64,000 nucleotides of DNA from Calothrix brevissima NIES-22 (GCF_002367995.1 NZ_AP018207.1:3967083-4031082), one strand, 5' to 3'; counted from the stretch's first letter, positions 48,330 through 58,040 are shown. Program-made: numbers and translations. The notes: generated by a model from the letters alone, not told the origin.

Positions 48330-49291
48330 GATGGATGATTAGGGGCTAGGGGCTAGGGGCTAGGGGCTAGGGGCTAGAAAAGAGAGATTTTCTCGTGAGG
48401 GGCTAGCTTGAAAAATAGAGGCACTTAGACTAGAGAAGATGGATTTTTATTGTTCTTTGTGAGTATAGCTCATGGAGTATCTGGCATAAATATTTTTTGT
48501 TGTTATGCATAGACGCAGAGCAGCTTAAGGTAGGGTAAACGTAAAACACAAGGACAAAACCAAGACTTGTGCCAGAAGTTTAATTTATAAATGCCTATCC
48601 TGCTTGTAGTCCTTGTCCTTTTTGTTCATCTATCAAATAGAATTGCTATAGATGTCATCTAGTAGAAGTAAGTTGGAATCTGATAATTCTCAAGATTTCA
48701 CCTGCAAATAAAGGTGTTTGCATTAACAATTAGAAACTCTATAACTAGAAATTTTATGCTGAATATTCAGCAATAAAGGGGTTGTAGGTAAAATTTTCAA
48801 ATAGAATTTGTTGATAGGTTCTATTAATTTACTAATAATTTTCAATTATCGTTATTCAAGCTCTAGCAGTTAATTTGGGCAAATATCTACTAAAATAGGT
48901 AGAATATACAACTAGCGCTTGGGGCAGATTTTCTACTCTTCCTAAGGGATAATTTATTTATGAGTTGTTATACTACATAATGGCTACATTAAGATAGATA
49001 AAGAATATAATACAGTAAATTAATTTGGCTAAAATATTATTTCCTCATCATAACTTTGTATTTACGAGATTCATCTTTATAAAAACTTTAAAAAAAGTTC
49101 ATTATAAACAGGAGACAAATCAAGTTAAATTTCATAGAATGTAATCACTCAATTGTTCAATCTAATTTATTTATTCATAATTTACTCAAGGCTTCGTAAT
49201 AATAAGAAAAATCAAAATTTCATTTGATTGAACAACAAGTCACATTTTTTAGTGCATACTACTACTCAATTATTTGCCAATCTAAAAAAAC
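48330..49291. other. Nearly 1 kb of AT-rich intergenic DNA
   Basis: Starts with the STRR ggggcta (48341-48376). The rest is strongly AT-rich (for example 48700-49200) without an open frame of note. It probably contains a long regulated leader for the 184-residue gene that follows. Confidence 0.5.
48341..48376. repeat. Seven-base tandem repeat (aggggct)
   Basis: Five direct copies shortly after the acetyltransferase gene, with one more partial copy near 48399. Confidence 0.85.
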
Positions 49292-49846
49292 ATGGATAGC
49301 GAACAATGCCAACGCTATCAGATTCCTATGGTATCAACTTATTATCCTGAAACCACTTTCATTGACTATCTTGTCATGCCAGATGGAACTGAGCAATCGC
49401 AAGGCTCGGATATCCTCACACTACTGCATAGTGGAAAAGTGTTTATCGTCAATAGTCGCAAACGGAATGGTTTAATTCTTTTTAAACGCTACCACGCTGA
49501 GTTTGCTGGCCCTGGGGCTGCTGTTGGCGGAGAATATGATTGTGATTGCCAAGGGGTTTTACCCATTGGTAATTTGTCTTTATTAACTCCCGAATCTTAT
49601 GACGAGCGCCAGAAAGCTTATTTAATTAGGCGACAATGGATTCGCTTAATTAAGCAAATTACAGAAAATCCTGTACCTCATCAAAGAGTGCAAAAGATTC
49701 TCGATCAATTTGAACAATACTTTCCTCTGGAAACTGTAGCTAGTTTACCAGATATTACTTTTGCTATGTTAGTAGGTGTGTTGCCACAAACGGTGAGTGT
49801 GGTACGCCGTTTGGGCGGTGGTATAGAAAGTAAATTGAATTACTAA
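49292..49846 (+). CDS. Conserved-looking protein of unknown function with HTH-like C-terminus
   Basis: 184 residues, no membrane segment. I do not recognise the family. The middle contains VNSRKRNGLILFKRYHAEFAG and a Gly/Cys patch GGEYDCDCQG. The C-terminus VASLPDITFAMLVGVLPQTVSVVRRLGGG has the spacing of a helix-turn-helix, similar to the C-terminal helices of CRP-like regulators, so a DNA-binding role is possible. It stands after a long AT-rich region and is convergent with hisC. Confidence 0.6.
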   Translation: MDSEQCQRYQIPMVSTYYPETTFIDYLVMPDGTEQSQGSDILTLLHSGKVFIVNSRKRNGLILFKRYHAEFAGPGAAVGGEYDCDCQGVLPIGNLSLLTPESYDERQKAYLIRRQWIRLIKQITENPVPHQRVQKILDQFEQYFPLETVASLPDITFAMLVGVLPQTVSVVRRLGGGIESKLNY

Positions 49847-49858
49847 GTAAGTTGATAA

Positions 49859-50989
49859 TTAAAATGCAAGATTTGTCACAGCAGCCTGTATCCGATTGAG
49901 GGTACGGGTGTTTTCATCTGGAGTTCCGATTGTAATTCGTAATCCTTGGGGAAGTAAGCGCACCAGAGTACCAGATTGTCTCAATTGTTGATGAAGATTT
50001 TGTAAAGCTGTGTTTTGAGCAATTTGCAGGTAGATAAAGTTAGCGGCGCTAGGTGTGATTTGGAAAGCTGGGTATTGTGATAACGCCTGAATTAATTTCT
50101 CCCGTTCAGTTAGGGTTTGAGAAATGGATGCGAGTAATATTTGGCGGTTTTGTAAAGCTACTAAGGCAGCAGCGATAGAGAAGCTAGGCAGATTATAGGG
50201 TAAACGGACTTTTTCTAAAATGGCGATCGCATCTGGATGGGCAACACAATAGCCGACACGCAAAGCTGCTAACCGAAAAGCTTTAGAAAATGTGCGTAAT
50301 ATAATCCAATTAGGACGTTGTAATAATTCTGCAACTAAGGTAGTTTGGCTAAATTCAAAGTAAGCTTCATCAATTACTACTAAAATTTCTGGACTCAAAC
50401 TTCTTAACCAATCTAACTCGGCTGCTGTTAAACAATTGGCGGTGGGAGAATTAGGATGGACGACAAAAACTACCCGAATCGGAGGGTTTTGAGTTTGAGC
50501 AATTGCAGATTTTGCGGCGGCTAAATCAATTTCAAAATTGGTTGTATTTCTGCCAACTTCTACTACGGAAATACCCAAGGTTTTGGCTAAAATCCCATAC
50601 ATAGAAAATGTGGGATTGGCAACTAAAATACTACCTTCTCCTTTTAAACAGGTAGCTATTAACAAAGAACGAATCAGTTCATCTGAACCATTACCTACAG
50701 AAATATTTTCTGCCGTGACAGCAGATGATGAAAGATTTGCAGACTCATTCACATAATCAGCGATCGCGGCTTTGAGTGTTTCATGTCCGCCATCTGGGTA
50801 ACGATTTGTTTCAATTACTTGCTGATAAGTCCAAGCTAGTTTTTCTTTTAACTCTGGCGGTAAATCGTAGGGACTTTCATTAGTATCTAGCCGATCGAAT
50901 TGTGTAGCGACTGCATCGGCTGTATCGCTGCTGGGGTGGGGTTTATAAGCTGTAAACTGAGCTAAATCTGACCGAATGAAGGGAAGCAT
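49859..50989 (-). CDS. hisC: Histidinol-phosphate aminotransferase
   Basis: 376 residues, PLP-dependent fold type I. It has the N-terminal [25 protein letters not shown] for phosphate contact, [18 protein letters not shown] (Asp207) and the Schiff-base Lys236 in [16 protein letters not shown]. It transaminates imidazole acetol phosphate in histidine synthesis. Cyanobacteria may have two hisC-like genes, and neighbouring his genes are not present here. Confidence 0.93.
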   Translation of the reverse strand: MLPFIRSDLAQFTAYKPHPSSDTADAVATQFDRLDTNESPYDLPPELKEKLAWTYQQVIETNRYPDGGHETLKAAIADYVNESANLSSSAVTAENISVGNGSDELIRSLLIATCLKGEGSILVANPTFSMYGILAKTLGISVVEVGRNTTNFEIDLAAAKSAIAQTQNPPIRVVFVVHPNSPTANCLTAAELDWLRSLSPEILVVIDEAYFEFSQTTLVAELLQRPNWIILRTFSKAFRLAALRVGYCVAHPDAIAILEKVRLPYNLPSFSIAAALVALQNRQILLASISQTLTEREKLIQALSQYPAFQITPSAANFIYLQIAQNTALQNLHQQLRQSGTLVRLLPQGLRITIGTPDENTRTLNRIQAAVTNLAF

Positions 50990-51002
50990 AAGTTTAGGTT
51001 AT

Positions 51003-51138
51003 GGGCATGGGGCATGGGGCATGGGGCATTGAGTAAGAGTCAAGAGTCAAAAGTCAATGGTCAATGGTCAATAGTTATTGCTGATGAGTAAAACAATTAA
51101 CAACTGACAACTGACAACTAACAACTGACAAATGACTA
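51003..51138. repeat. Cluster of three seven-base repeat tracts upstream of hisC
   Basis: gggcatg tract (51003-51030), agtcaag/agtcaat variants (51036-51075), and aactgac variants (51101-51138), all in the hisC leader. Confidence 0.8.
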
Positions 51139-51143
51139 ATTTT

Positions 51144-51794
51144 TCAAATTTTACAGCTTTCGGGTAATTGGCAAAAGCGGTGAATTGCTTGCCATATTTC
51201 TTCTGTGACATTTCCCAAGCTGTGATCGCTGTGGAGTTCGATTAATTCTACCCAAGGACGCGATCGCGCATATTCACGACTGGCTGATATGGGAATGACT
51301 TCATCTTCGGTTCCATGCAAAATTAAGGTAGGAATTGGGCGTTTTAATCCATTTTCTTGATATTGAGCAGCATCTATCACAAAATCGTAGTGTAATGGCA
51401 GTTCTCGTCCTTCTCTATAGTGATACACCGGGAGATATTTCTCTTGTTGCCAACGCTGGATTTTTTCTTCTCCGAGTTTTGGTAACCAATGGGATAAAAA
51501 CCCAAAGGCTGGTGCTAATAAGACTAAACGCTGTACTTGTAAGGATTTTTGCCCTAAGTGGGCTGCGGTTAAACCGCCTAAACTGGAAGCAATTAAGGTG
51601 ATTGGCTGAGAATTTGGGGGAAATTCTGCCAGAACTTGAGCGATTTGACGAGTAATTGTGAGGTGAGAAAAATCGCCAGCGTTGAGATCGGGAATTTTGA
51701 TTGTAGTGTTAATTCTGGCAAAGCGATCGCGCATATCTCGTGCTTTGGCAGAATTAGGGCTAGAAGCAAAGCCGTGTAAGTAGATGTAATGCAA
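51144..51794 (-). CDS. YqiA/YcfP-type alpha/beta-fold esterase
   Basis: 216 residues starting MHYIYLHGFASSPNS, the UPF0227 family signature. The nucleophile elbow ASSLGG places the serine at 71, and late LHGTEDEVIPI and HSDHSLG supply Asp and His. A small cytosolic esterase of unknown substrate. On the same strand as gor and hisC but with gaps. Confidence 0.85.
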   Translation of the reverse strand: MHYIYLHGFASSPNSAKARDMRDRFARINTTIKIPDLNAGDFSHLTITRQIAQVLAEFPPNSQPITLIASSLGGLTAAHLGQKSLQVQRLVLLAPAFGFLSHWLPKLGEEKIQRWQQEKYLPVYHYREGRELPLHYDFVIDAAQYQENGLKRPIPTLILHGTEDEVIPISASREYARSRPWVELIELHSDHSLGNVTEEIWQAIHRFCQLPESCKI

Positions 51795-51847
51795 AATTTT
51801 GATTTTTGAGTATTTTATATACAGACGCGATCGCGTCTGTACAAAAT

Positions 51848-53227
51848 TTACCGCATTGTGACAAATTCTTCGGCAGCTGAGGGATGGATACCCACAGTAG
51901 CATCAAAGTCTTTTTTGGTTGCGCCCATTTTCACGGCGATGGCGATACCTTGAATAATCTCGGCGGCGCTATCTCCTACCATGTGTGCGCCCAAAACTTG
52001 GTCGGTATTCGCATCGACTACCAACTTCATCATGGTTCTTTCTTGGGCACCAGTTAAACTGTAGTACATCGGCCGGAAGCGGGTACGGAAAATTTTCACA
52101 CCTTCATCACCTAGCTTGGCTTTGGCTTGGGCTTCTGTTAAACCAACTGTAGCGGCTTCAGGATTAGCAAAGATGGCTGTGGCGACATTTTCATGACTAA
52201 ATTCGCGGCGATTATTGCCAAATTCGCTATCTGCAAAGGCGCGTCCTTCACCAATGGCGACTGGGGTTAAATTTAAGCGATCGGTAACATCACCCACAGC
52301 AAAAATATTGGGTTGACTAGTTTGACTGTATTCGTTAACTGCGATCGCTTGTGCGGTGCTGTATCCTGGGCCATCCATTTTACTGGTAACAACTTCTACC
52401 CCAGCATTTTCTAAACCTAAGCCTTCTACATTGGGAATGCGACCGGTCGCAACGAGAAATACATCAGCAATTATTGGTTCGGTATTTTCCTCTGACAATG
52501 TTAACTTGATACCTTCCGGTACTTTTTCTACTGCGGTCACCACGTTATTTTGGATGATGCGAATACCATGATTAACCATTCCCTCTTGAATTCCCGTGCG
52601 GATATCTTCATCAAAACCTTTCAAAATTAGGTCTTTGCGGATAATCTGCGTGACTTGGGAACCCAAACCGCGCATGATACAAGCAAATTCTGTACCGATA
52701 TAACCAGCACCAATAATGGCTATATGCTTTGGTTGTTCTTTGAGATGAAAAATTTCGTTAGAGGTAATAGCATATTCCATCCCCGGTAAATCTGGTTTAA
52801 CCGGTCGCCCACCCACAGCAATTAAGATTTTATCGGCTGTAATTTTGCGATCGCCAACTTCTACAGTATGGGAATCTAATAAAGTAGCGCGATCGGGTAT
52901 TAGGGTAACTCCGGCTTTTTCTAAAAAGCTAATGTGTAATTGGGATAATCGCCGTACTTCCTGATCTATGGATGTAATGAAATGCTCCCAATCTAATTTT
53001 GTCTCACCAACTTGCCAACCATAACCAGCAGCATGATTGAACAGCGCCGGGAAATGGGAACCGTACACCATGAGTTTTTTGGGAACACAACCGCGAATTA
53101 CACAAGTCCCGCCAACTAGATCATTTTCTGCGATCGCCACTTTTGCCCCATAGCTAGCAGCGCGCTTAGAAGCTGCTAAACCCCCAGAACCCGCACCAAT
53201 AACGAACAAGTCGTAATCAAATGTCAT
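51848..53227 (-). CDS. gor: Glutathione reductase
   Basis: 459 residues, flavoprotein disulfide reductase. It has the FAD site VIGAGSGGLAASKRA (9-23), the redox pair Cys42/Cys47 in GGTCVIRGCVPKK (the plant/cyanobacterial variant of the motif), the NADPH site IAIIGAGYIGTEFA (about 169-182) and the C-terminal HPSAAEEF with the catalytic His. It keeps glutathione reduced with NADPH. Complete. Trypanothione or mercuric reductases differ at these motifs. Confidence 0.95.
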   Translation of the reverse strand: MTFDYDLFVIGAGSGGLAASKRAASYGAKVAIAENDLVGGTCVIRGCVPKKLMVYGSHFPALFNHAAGYGWQVGETKLDWEHFITSIDQEVRRLSQLHISFLEKAGVTLIPDRATLLDSHTVEVGDRKITADKILIAVGGRPVKPDLPGMEYAITSNEIFHLKEQPKHIAIIGAGYIGTEFACIMRGLGSQVTQIIRKDLILKGFDEDIRTGIQEGMVNHGIRIIQNNVVTAVEKVPEGIKLTLSEENTEPIIADVFLVATGRIPNVEGLGLENAGVEVVTSKMDGPGYSTAQAIAVNEYSQTSQPNIFAVGDVTDRLNLTPVAIGEGRAFADSEFGNNRREFSHENVATAIFANPEAATVGLTEAQAKAKLGDEGVKIFRTRFRPMYYSLTGAQERTMMKLVVDANTDQVLGAHMVGDSAAEIIQGIAIAVKMGATKKDFDATVGIHPSAAEEFVTMR

Positions 53228-53531
53228 AAATTTCTCTATTTCTTTCGCAACAATTAAGCTTCTGAAAACTTACAAGGCAGATTTGATTATTGAAGTACAA
53301 AAGATATTTAGCAACCTCATGTAATTTCCTTTCTTGATTTAATCTAGCCTTAGCAGATGCTTTTATAGGAGCTAGGGGATAGGGGAGAGAGATTTTCTGA
53401 TCAAAATAGCCAATCCTAATCATGGGATGTTGCAATCTTGGCTTGAGAAAGCAGTATCAGACTGCTTTCCTAGCTTGTTGAACCTTTGATTTCATATTTA
53501 TGGGGGCGTAATTCAGCCGAAATTAACCATT
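53228..53531. other. Gene-free region between gor and the FecR-domain gene
   Basis: About 300 bp. A short agctaggggataggggagag stretch recalls the seven-base repeats. No supported gene. Confidence 0.45.
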
Positions 53532-55016
53532 TTATGTGGTTGGTCTGTCGTCTTCAGGTGCATTAGGTTGTCCGTTATCGGGCTTAGGTTGCTCGTTATC
53601 GGGCTTAGGTTGCTCGTTATCGGGCTTAGGTTGCTCGTTATCGGGCTTAGGTTGCTCGTTATTCGGTTTGGGTTGTTCGTTATCGGGCTTAGGTTGCTCG
53701 TTATCGGGCTTAGGTTGCTCGTTATTCGGTTTGGGTTGCTCGTTATCGGGTTTAGGTTGCTCGTTATCGGGTTTAGGTTGCTCGTTATCGGGTTTGGGTT
53801 GCTCGTTATCGGGTTTAGGTTGCTCGTTATCGGGTTTGGGTTGCTCGTTATTCGGTTTAGGTTGTTCGTTATCGGGTTTGGGTTGCTCGTTATCGGGCTT
53901 GGGTTGCTCGTTATTCGGTTTAGGTTGCTCGTTATCGGGCTTGGGTTGCTCGTTATTCGGTTTAGGTTGCTCGTTATTCGGTTTAGGTTGCTCGTTATCG
54001 GGCTTGGGTTGCTCGTTATTCGGTTTGGGTTGCTCGTTATTTGGCTGAGGTTGTTGAGGAATACTTATACTAGTGTTGTTAGTATTATTGTTACTATTGT
54101 TACCTAGCTGCCCGCTTACTTGGACTTCCCCTGTATCTACAAGAGAGTCTACGTTAAGATCTTCTTGACTTGGGTTGACACTAGTTTCCTCTTGATTACT
54201 GGTGCTGCTATTTTCTTCATTGCTGCTAGCTGAAGAGTTAGATTCAGATGAAGAAGTCGCTGTTAACTGCAAGAATGATGGGTTTTCTAGTACTCCGTCA
54301 CCCTTAGCTATTGGGGTTTGTGTAGCCACTGCGGCTGATGTTTCAGCTTGAACGCTGGCGATCGCAGGATCGGGAGTTGGTGCAAGATTTTGTCTAGTTA
54401 AATCCAGCCCTCTGACTAAATCGCTAGTTTCATAAAAATTTCTTAAGTCAAAATCGTACAACCCTTGGATTTTGTCTTTGACAATCACCATCAGTTGTCC
54501 TGCTTCTAGTACCCGACCTTGAGAATGCTTATTAGATACTTCTATACCACTATTTGTTAAAGCACCCACGATTGTGGTATCTGTAGCTTCGTCGTAGCGG
54601 ACAAATAATGCTGAACCGCGAATTGCTGCTGCTGCATTTGGTGTTTGAATCCGTGTTTGTCCCTTTCCTGGGGGAATCAGCAGTAAAACTGTGCCATTAG
54701 ATAAGCGAAAATTACGAGTTTTCGGTAAAAACTGAAATATCGCCTGTTCCCCAACCCTAGCTAAAGAACCGTCATTAAAGCGTAAATCGGCTAAGGATGC
54801 GCGTCCTGTAGATAATCCATCCCCAGGAGTCATGGGATCTAATTTGCGTGCTGGTCGCCTCTTCGGACTATTTTTAGGAATTAGCTGGACTAAATTTCGC
54901 AGATCTCGAATCTCTGCTCGTGTCAAGGGTGTAGCTGCATGTACTGGTTGTGACCAAGGTAACACTACAACTCCCCATAAACTGATTGCTAAAAGTGGGA
55001 AAAATTTACGCAACAT
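53532..55016 (-). CDS. FecR-domain secreted protein with a long Gln-Pro-Lys repeat tail
   Basis: 494 residues from the ATG at 55016 (an upstream ATG at 55049 would add 11). Signal peptide MLRKFFPLLAISLWGVVVLPW with cleavage after VHA. Residues about 80-200 form a FecR domain (DGSLARVGEQAIFQFLP, IQTPNAAAAIRGSALFVRYD), as in envelope-associated or signalling proteins. The C-terminal 170 residues are about 22 copies of the heptapeptide QPKPDNE/QPKPNNE, likely an extended surface spacer. Function not known. Confidence 0.8.
   Translation of the reverse strand: MLRKFFPLLAISLWGVVVLPWSQPVHAATPLTRAEIRDLRNLVQLIPKNSPKRRPARKLDPMTPGDGLSTGRASLADLRFNDGSLARVGEQAIFQFLPKTRNFRLSNGTVLLLIPPGKGQTRIQTPNAAAAIRGSALFVRYDEATDTTIVGALTNSGIEVSNKHSQGRVLEAGQLMVIVKDKIQGLYDFDLRNFYETSDLVRGLDLTRQNLAPTPDPAIASVQAETSAAVATQTPIAKGDGVLENPSFLQLTATSSSESNSSASSNEENSSTSNQEETSVNPSQEDLNVDSLVDTGEVQVSGQLGNNSNNNTNNTSISIPQQPQPNNEQPKPNNEQPKPDNEQPKPNNEQPKPNNEQPKPDNEQPKPNNEQPKPDNEQPKPDNEQPKPNNEQPKPDNEQPKPDNEQPKPDNEQPKPDNEQPKPDNEQPKPNNEQPKPDNEQPKPDNEQPKPNNEQPKPDNEQPKPDNEQPKPDNEQPKPDNGQPNAPEDDRPTT
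53566..54052. repeat. 21-bp coding repeat array in the FecR-domain gene
   Basis: About 22 units of 21 bp encode QPKP(D/N)NE. Units fall into two main types (tcgggc/tcgggt versus attcgg), in irregular order, which suggests repeated unequal recombination. Open frames on the other strand are only shadows. Confidence 0.9.
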
Positions 55017-55557
55017 AATTTGGCAACTCAACAAATTTTTGGCTATCAACTTAGTTAAAGACTGATTTTCCGCTTTATTATTGACAATCTAGTGATTTTT
55101 TATACTTTACTTAAACTTTAAGCCAGTTGTAATGCTAAGTGCTATTAGCAAATTTTAATAAAACGATTGGATATATTATCATGATAGTTTTAAGCTTAGT
55201 ATATAAATATCTAGAAATATATAAAAAATTAATATCTTTAAATTTTGAGTTAAATAAGTATAAAGATAATATATAGTAATCTTGAATATTACAATTAAGT
55301 TTTGAAAACTATTACCGCTAGCTTGTGGTCAAGCCTTATGGGCAACTGCGGCAGTTTAAAGTCCTAACTCAAACAGGGAAAAGACTTTGAGCGGCGGATC
55401 TTGTTAAGTGTTAAACGATCAGTGTACTTACATCTTGCTCTACTAAAAGCAATTAATTATCAGGGATGAGTTGGTCGGGAATTTAAAATTTAGTATTGGG
55501 AATTTCCGAGTCTGCTTGTGAATCTACGTTTGCCAAACGCGATCAACGCCATCAAAG
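55017..55557. other. AT-rich divergent promoter region
   Basis: About 540 bp between the divergent FecR-domain gene and the small secreted-protein gene. AT-rich with no open frame; both promoters must lie here. Confidence 0.5.
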
Positions 55558-56166
55558 ATGCAACCCCAGGGCTGGAAAAATTTTTTATTTGCGATTTTCT
55601 TCACTACTAATGGTGTAGTACAAGTAGGCACCAAATTAGATACAGCATGGGCTGACAATACTCATGTAGAGTCGCCAACTGTCGGGGAACTTCCTCAGCA
55701 GGTAGCGTTGGGAGAACGCCCAAAGCAAGCTGAACGGCGATGTCAGCAGCAACAAGAGGTAACTAATGTTCTGGAATCGGATTTAGATTTGCGGAAGTTA
55801 GCACCCACCAATCGTACTTACTCATCTGTCAAGCTAGAACCAAATATTTCCCCTCCTGAACAGATAGATATAGCAGGATTTAGTCAGGGGGCAAGCTGTT
55901 TTGAGCAAGAAGAGATAGAGAGTGAGAAATTTTCTCAGTCCAATCAGTCTTTACAGTTAGCGACTGCTAGCAACTGTCAAAATGATATATGTCAACAATC
56001 GATTGGCTGGAAAAGTTTACTTTCACAAAGACTGAGTGATGGAACACCAGCACCACCATCACCAGATCAAAATCATCCTCAACCGAATAATCCTCAACCG
56101 AATAACCCTCAACCCAATAACCCTCAACCCAATAACCCTCAACCCAATAACCCTCAATTTACCTGA
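55558..56166 (+). CDS. Secreted protein of unknown function with a Pro-Gln-Pro-Asn-Asn tail
   Basis: 202 residues. The N-terminus (MQPQGWKNFLFAIFFTTNG) with TAWADN fits a signal peptide cleaved after AWA near residue 32. The body is Gln/Glu/Ser-rich with five cysteines and no known domain. The C-terminus is a six-unit (PQPNN) repeat. It is divergent from the FecR-domain gene, which also ends in a Pro/Asn repeat, so the two may be related envelope proteins. I do not recognise the family. Confidence 0.6.
   Translation: MQPQGWKNFLFAIFFTTNGVVQVGTKLDTAWADNTHVESPTVGELPQQVALGERPKQAERRCQQQQEVTNVLESDLDLRKLAPTNRTYSSVKLEPNISPPEQIDIAGFSQGASCFEQEEIESEKFSQSNQSLQLATASNCQNDICQQSIGWKSLLSQRLSDGTPAPPSPDQNHPQPNNPQPNNPQPNNPQPNNPQPNNPQFT
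56076..56157. repeat. 15-bp coding repeat (PQPNN)
   Basis: Five to six copies of a 15-bp unit (caaccgaataatcct / caacccaataaccct) at the end of the secreted-protein gene. Confidence 0.85.
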
Positions 56167-56260
56167 AATATTGCCGTAAGCTGGGGGAAAGAAGTACGAT
56201 GTTTACGACAAGACAAGTCTACGCATTTTCCCAAATAAAAAGCCTCATCGAATAGCTTCG

Positions 56261-56480
56261 GAACAGGAAACTCCGAGTTCAGAACAGGAAACTTCGAGTT
56301 CAGAACATGAAACTCCGAGTTCAGAACAGGAACATTCTCGTTTCAAACAGGAACATTCTCATTTCAAACAGGAACATTCTCGTTTCAAACAGAAACATTC
56401 TCGTTGCAAACAAGAAACTCCGAGTTCAGAACAGGAACATTCTCGTTGCAAACAAGAAACTCCGGGTTCAGAACAGAAAT
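56261..56480. repeat. 21-bp tandem array of two alternating unit types, open in one frame
   Basis: Ten units plus a partial one. Type A is gaacaggaaactccgagttc + a, type B is aaacaggaacattctcgttt + c; they appear in mixed order (A A A B B B B A B A). One frame, offset by one from the preceding gene, stays open from 56180 to a TAA near 56490 and would give EQETPSS/KQEHSRF heptapeptides, but it has no start codon. It may be the decayed 3' part of a repeat-protein gene. Confidence 0.7.
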
Positions 56481-56555
56481 TGCCTTGTTAAATTACTAAG
56501 CGATCGCCTTTTACTCTACATTTATATTCAAATACCCTTGGCGTTCAGACCAATT

Positions 56556-56619
56556 GTAGGGGCACGGCATCCATAATATTTCGGTGCTTCAAATAATTTT
56601 ATCGGTGCCGTGCCCCTAC
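56556..56619. repeat. 64-bp inverted repeat with 14-bp perfect arms
   Basis: Arms gtaggggcacggca / tgccgtgcccctac. Interspersed palindrome class. No coding potential. Confidence 0.7.
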
Positions 56620-56690
56620 GACCTATTGCATCCGTGCTTTGCCCCCCTGTCCTCCTTGTCCTCTGTGTCCTCCTTGTCTCCCTCTTCCCC

Positions 56691-56826
56691 CTACCTCCCT
56701 TGACACACCTTCGCCTCATCAGGATGGGTAATAAAATAAACTTTCAGCCAACTGCAACCCTGCGCTAATAAATCATCAAGACTCAGATTCCACAATTTGA
56801 TAGTCCGATCAGAACTTTCCAAGAGA
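56691..56826 (-). pseudogene. Remnant of a WD40-repeat protein gene (C-terminal end only)
   Basis: Reading the minus strand, a 45-codon open stretch encodes SLLESSDRTIKLWNLSLD, then DLLAQGCSWLKVYF and a short tail before a TAG. This is the typical C-terminal end of large cyanobacterial WD40 repeat proteins (D-TIKLW-L, then the DDLL-GC-WL tail). Nothing upstream continues it, so the rest was deleted or displaced, possibly when the restriction-modification genes arrived. Confidence 0.75.
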
Positions 56827-57104
56827 GAATTTTGAATTTTGAATTATGTATGTTTAGCAATAAAAATGATGAGTGTGAAATTTTATATAATTAATGCATG
56901 ATTTTACTAGCTGTAAAAATTTTAATAAAGTTAAAAATTAGTTGAAAATTTGTATTGTCTTTATTTTTTATTTTGTTGTAAACAGAAACATTAACTATTG
57001 ACCTATCAGCAAATATTAACAGTGTTTATTAAAAAATAAGTCAGTAAAGAGATTGAAATTGCAGTTCTTGTATACTATATTTAGCGTTGTAATGAAAGGA
57101 GCTT

Positions 57105-58004
57105 GTGATTACTGTGACTCAAGGAATCAACTCACCATTTAGATATGCAGGTGGAAAATTTTATGCACGTAAGTTAATACTAGATTTTATCCCCAAACAC
57201 AACAGTTATTTAGAACCATTTGCAGGTGGTGGCTCAATCTTTTTTGCTAAAGATAAAGTTAGTAGTAATTGGCTCAATGATATAGATAATGAACTAATTA
57301 ATTGTTATATGATAATTCGGGATAATCCCGAACTTTTAATTGATAATCTCAAAGACGAAAAAGCTACTAAAGAAAGGCATACATATTATAAAAAAGAGTA
57401 TAAACCAACTAACAATATAGAAAGAGCTACTAGATGGTACTACCTCAACAGAACTTCATATTCAGGAATAATGAATATGGTTAACTGTTATTGGGGATAT
57501 GGCGAAAAATATAGTATGAGGCCTGAAAATTGGTCTCGTAATATAATTCGCACATCGGAAAAACTTCAAGGTGTAAATATTACTTGTCTAGATTTTGAAA
57601 AAGTAATTTCAGAAGTAGTTGATGGGTCATTTTTATTTATAGATCCGCCCTATTATAATGCTGCTCAAGATAAGTTTTATACTCATTCTTTTACTAAAGA
57701 AGACCACTTTAGACTTTGTGATTTACTAAAAAAGAACAGTAAAAGAATAAAGTTTTTGCTGACTTATGATAACACAGAGGATATTAAAGAATTATATAAC
57801 TGGGCAACAGGTATTCATGAAATGGAGTGGAATTATACAATTAATAGAACTGATGACCAGAAAAAAACAAATAAAAAAACAGAAAAAGAAAAAGGTTCGA
57901 GATATAAAGGTAAAGAAATATTTATTATAAACTACAACATCGAACCCCTTGAAGATTATGAGCAACTAAGTATAGATTATAATTCAATACTACAAATCAC
58001 TTAG
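57105..58004 (+). CDS. D12-class N6-adenine DNA methyltransferase of a type II R-M system
   Basis: 299 residues. The N-terminus has RYAGGKFYARKLI, then motif I EPFAGGGSIFF (37-47) and the catalytic DPPYY (180-184); LNDIDNELINCY is the adjacent family motif. D12 (Dam/DpnM-like) enzymes methylate adenine. Starts with GTG at 57105; a second GTG at 57114 is better spaced from aaagga. AT-rich compared with neighbours, so probably acquired. Convergent with the nuclease gene. Target site cannot be read from sequence alone. Confidence 0.9.
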   Translation: MITVTQGINSPFRYAGGKFYARKLILDFIPKHNSYLEPFAGGGSIFFAKDKVSSNWLNDIDNELINCYMIIRDNPELLIDNLKDEKATKERHTYYKKEYKPTNNIERATRWYYLNRTSYSGIMNMVNCYWGYGEKYSMRPENWSRNIIRTSEKLQGVNITCLDFEKVISEVVDGSFLFIDPPYYNAAQDKFYTHSFTKEDHFRLCDLLKKNSKRIKFLLTYDNTEDIKELYNWATGIHEMEWNYTINRTDDQKKTNKKTEKEKGSRYKGKEIFIINYNIEPLEDYEQLSIDYNSILQIT

Positions 58005-58040
58005 TTTTGGAGTAAAAATTTGGTTTAATAACTTATTAAA

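Larger units (their letters stand above)
56167..57104. other. Intergenic region with array, palindrome and gene remnant
   Basis: Holds the 21-bp array (56261-56480), the inverted repeat at 56556-56619 and the WD40 remnant at 56691-56826. From 56830 to 57104 it is AT-rich, with ttttgaa units near 56829 and the promoter and aaagga ribosome-binding site of the methylase gene. Confidence 0.5.

Noticed and set aside
53536-54107. Long open frames on the plus strand across the FecR-gene repeats
   Set aside because: They are antisense shadows of the 21-bp coding repeat, which leaves several frames open; no ribosome-binding site or domain is present.
56307-56576. 89-codon ATG-start frame through the 21-bp array
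   Set aside because: The ATG lies inside the array, the product is pure repeat plus a tail through the palindrome, and no ribosome-binding site precedes it.
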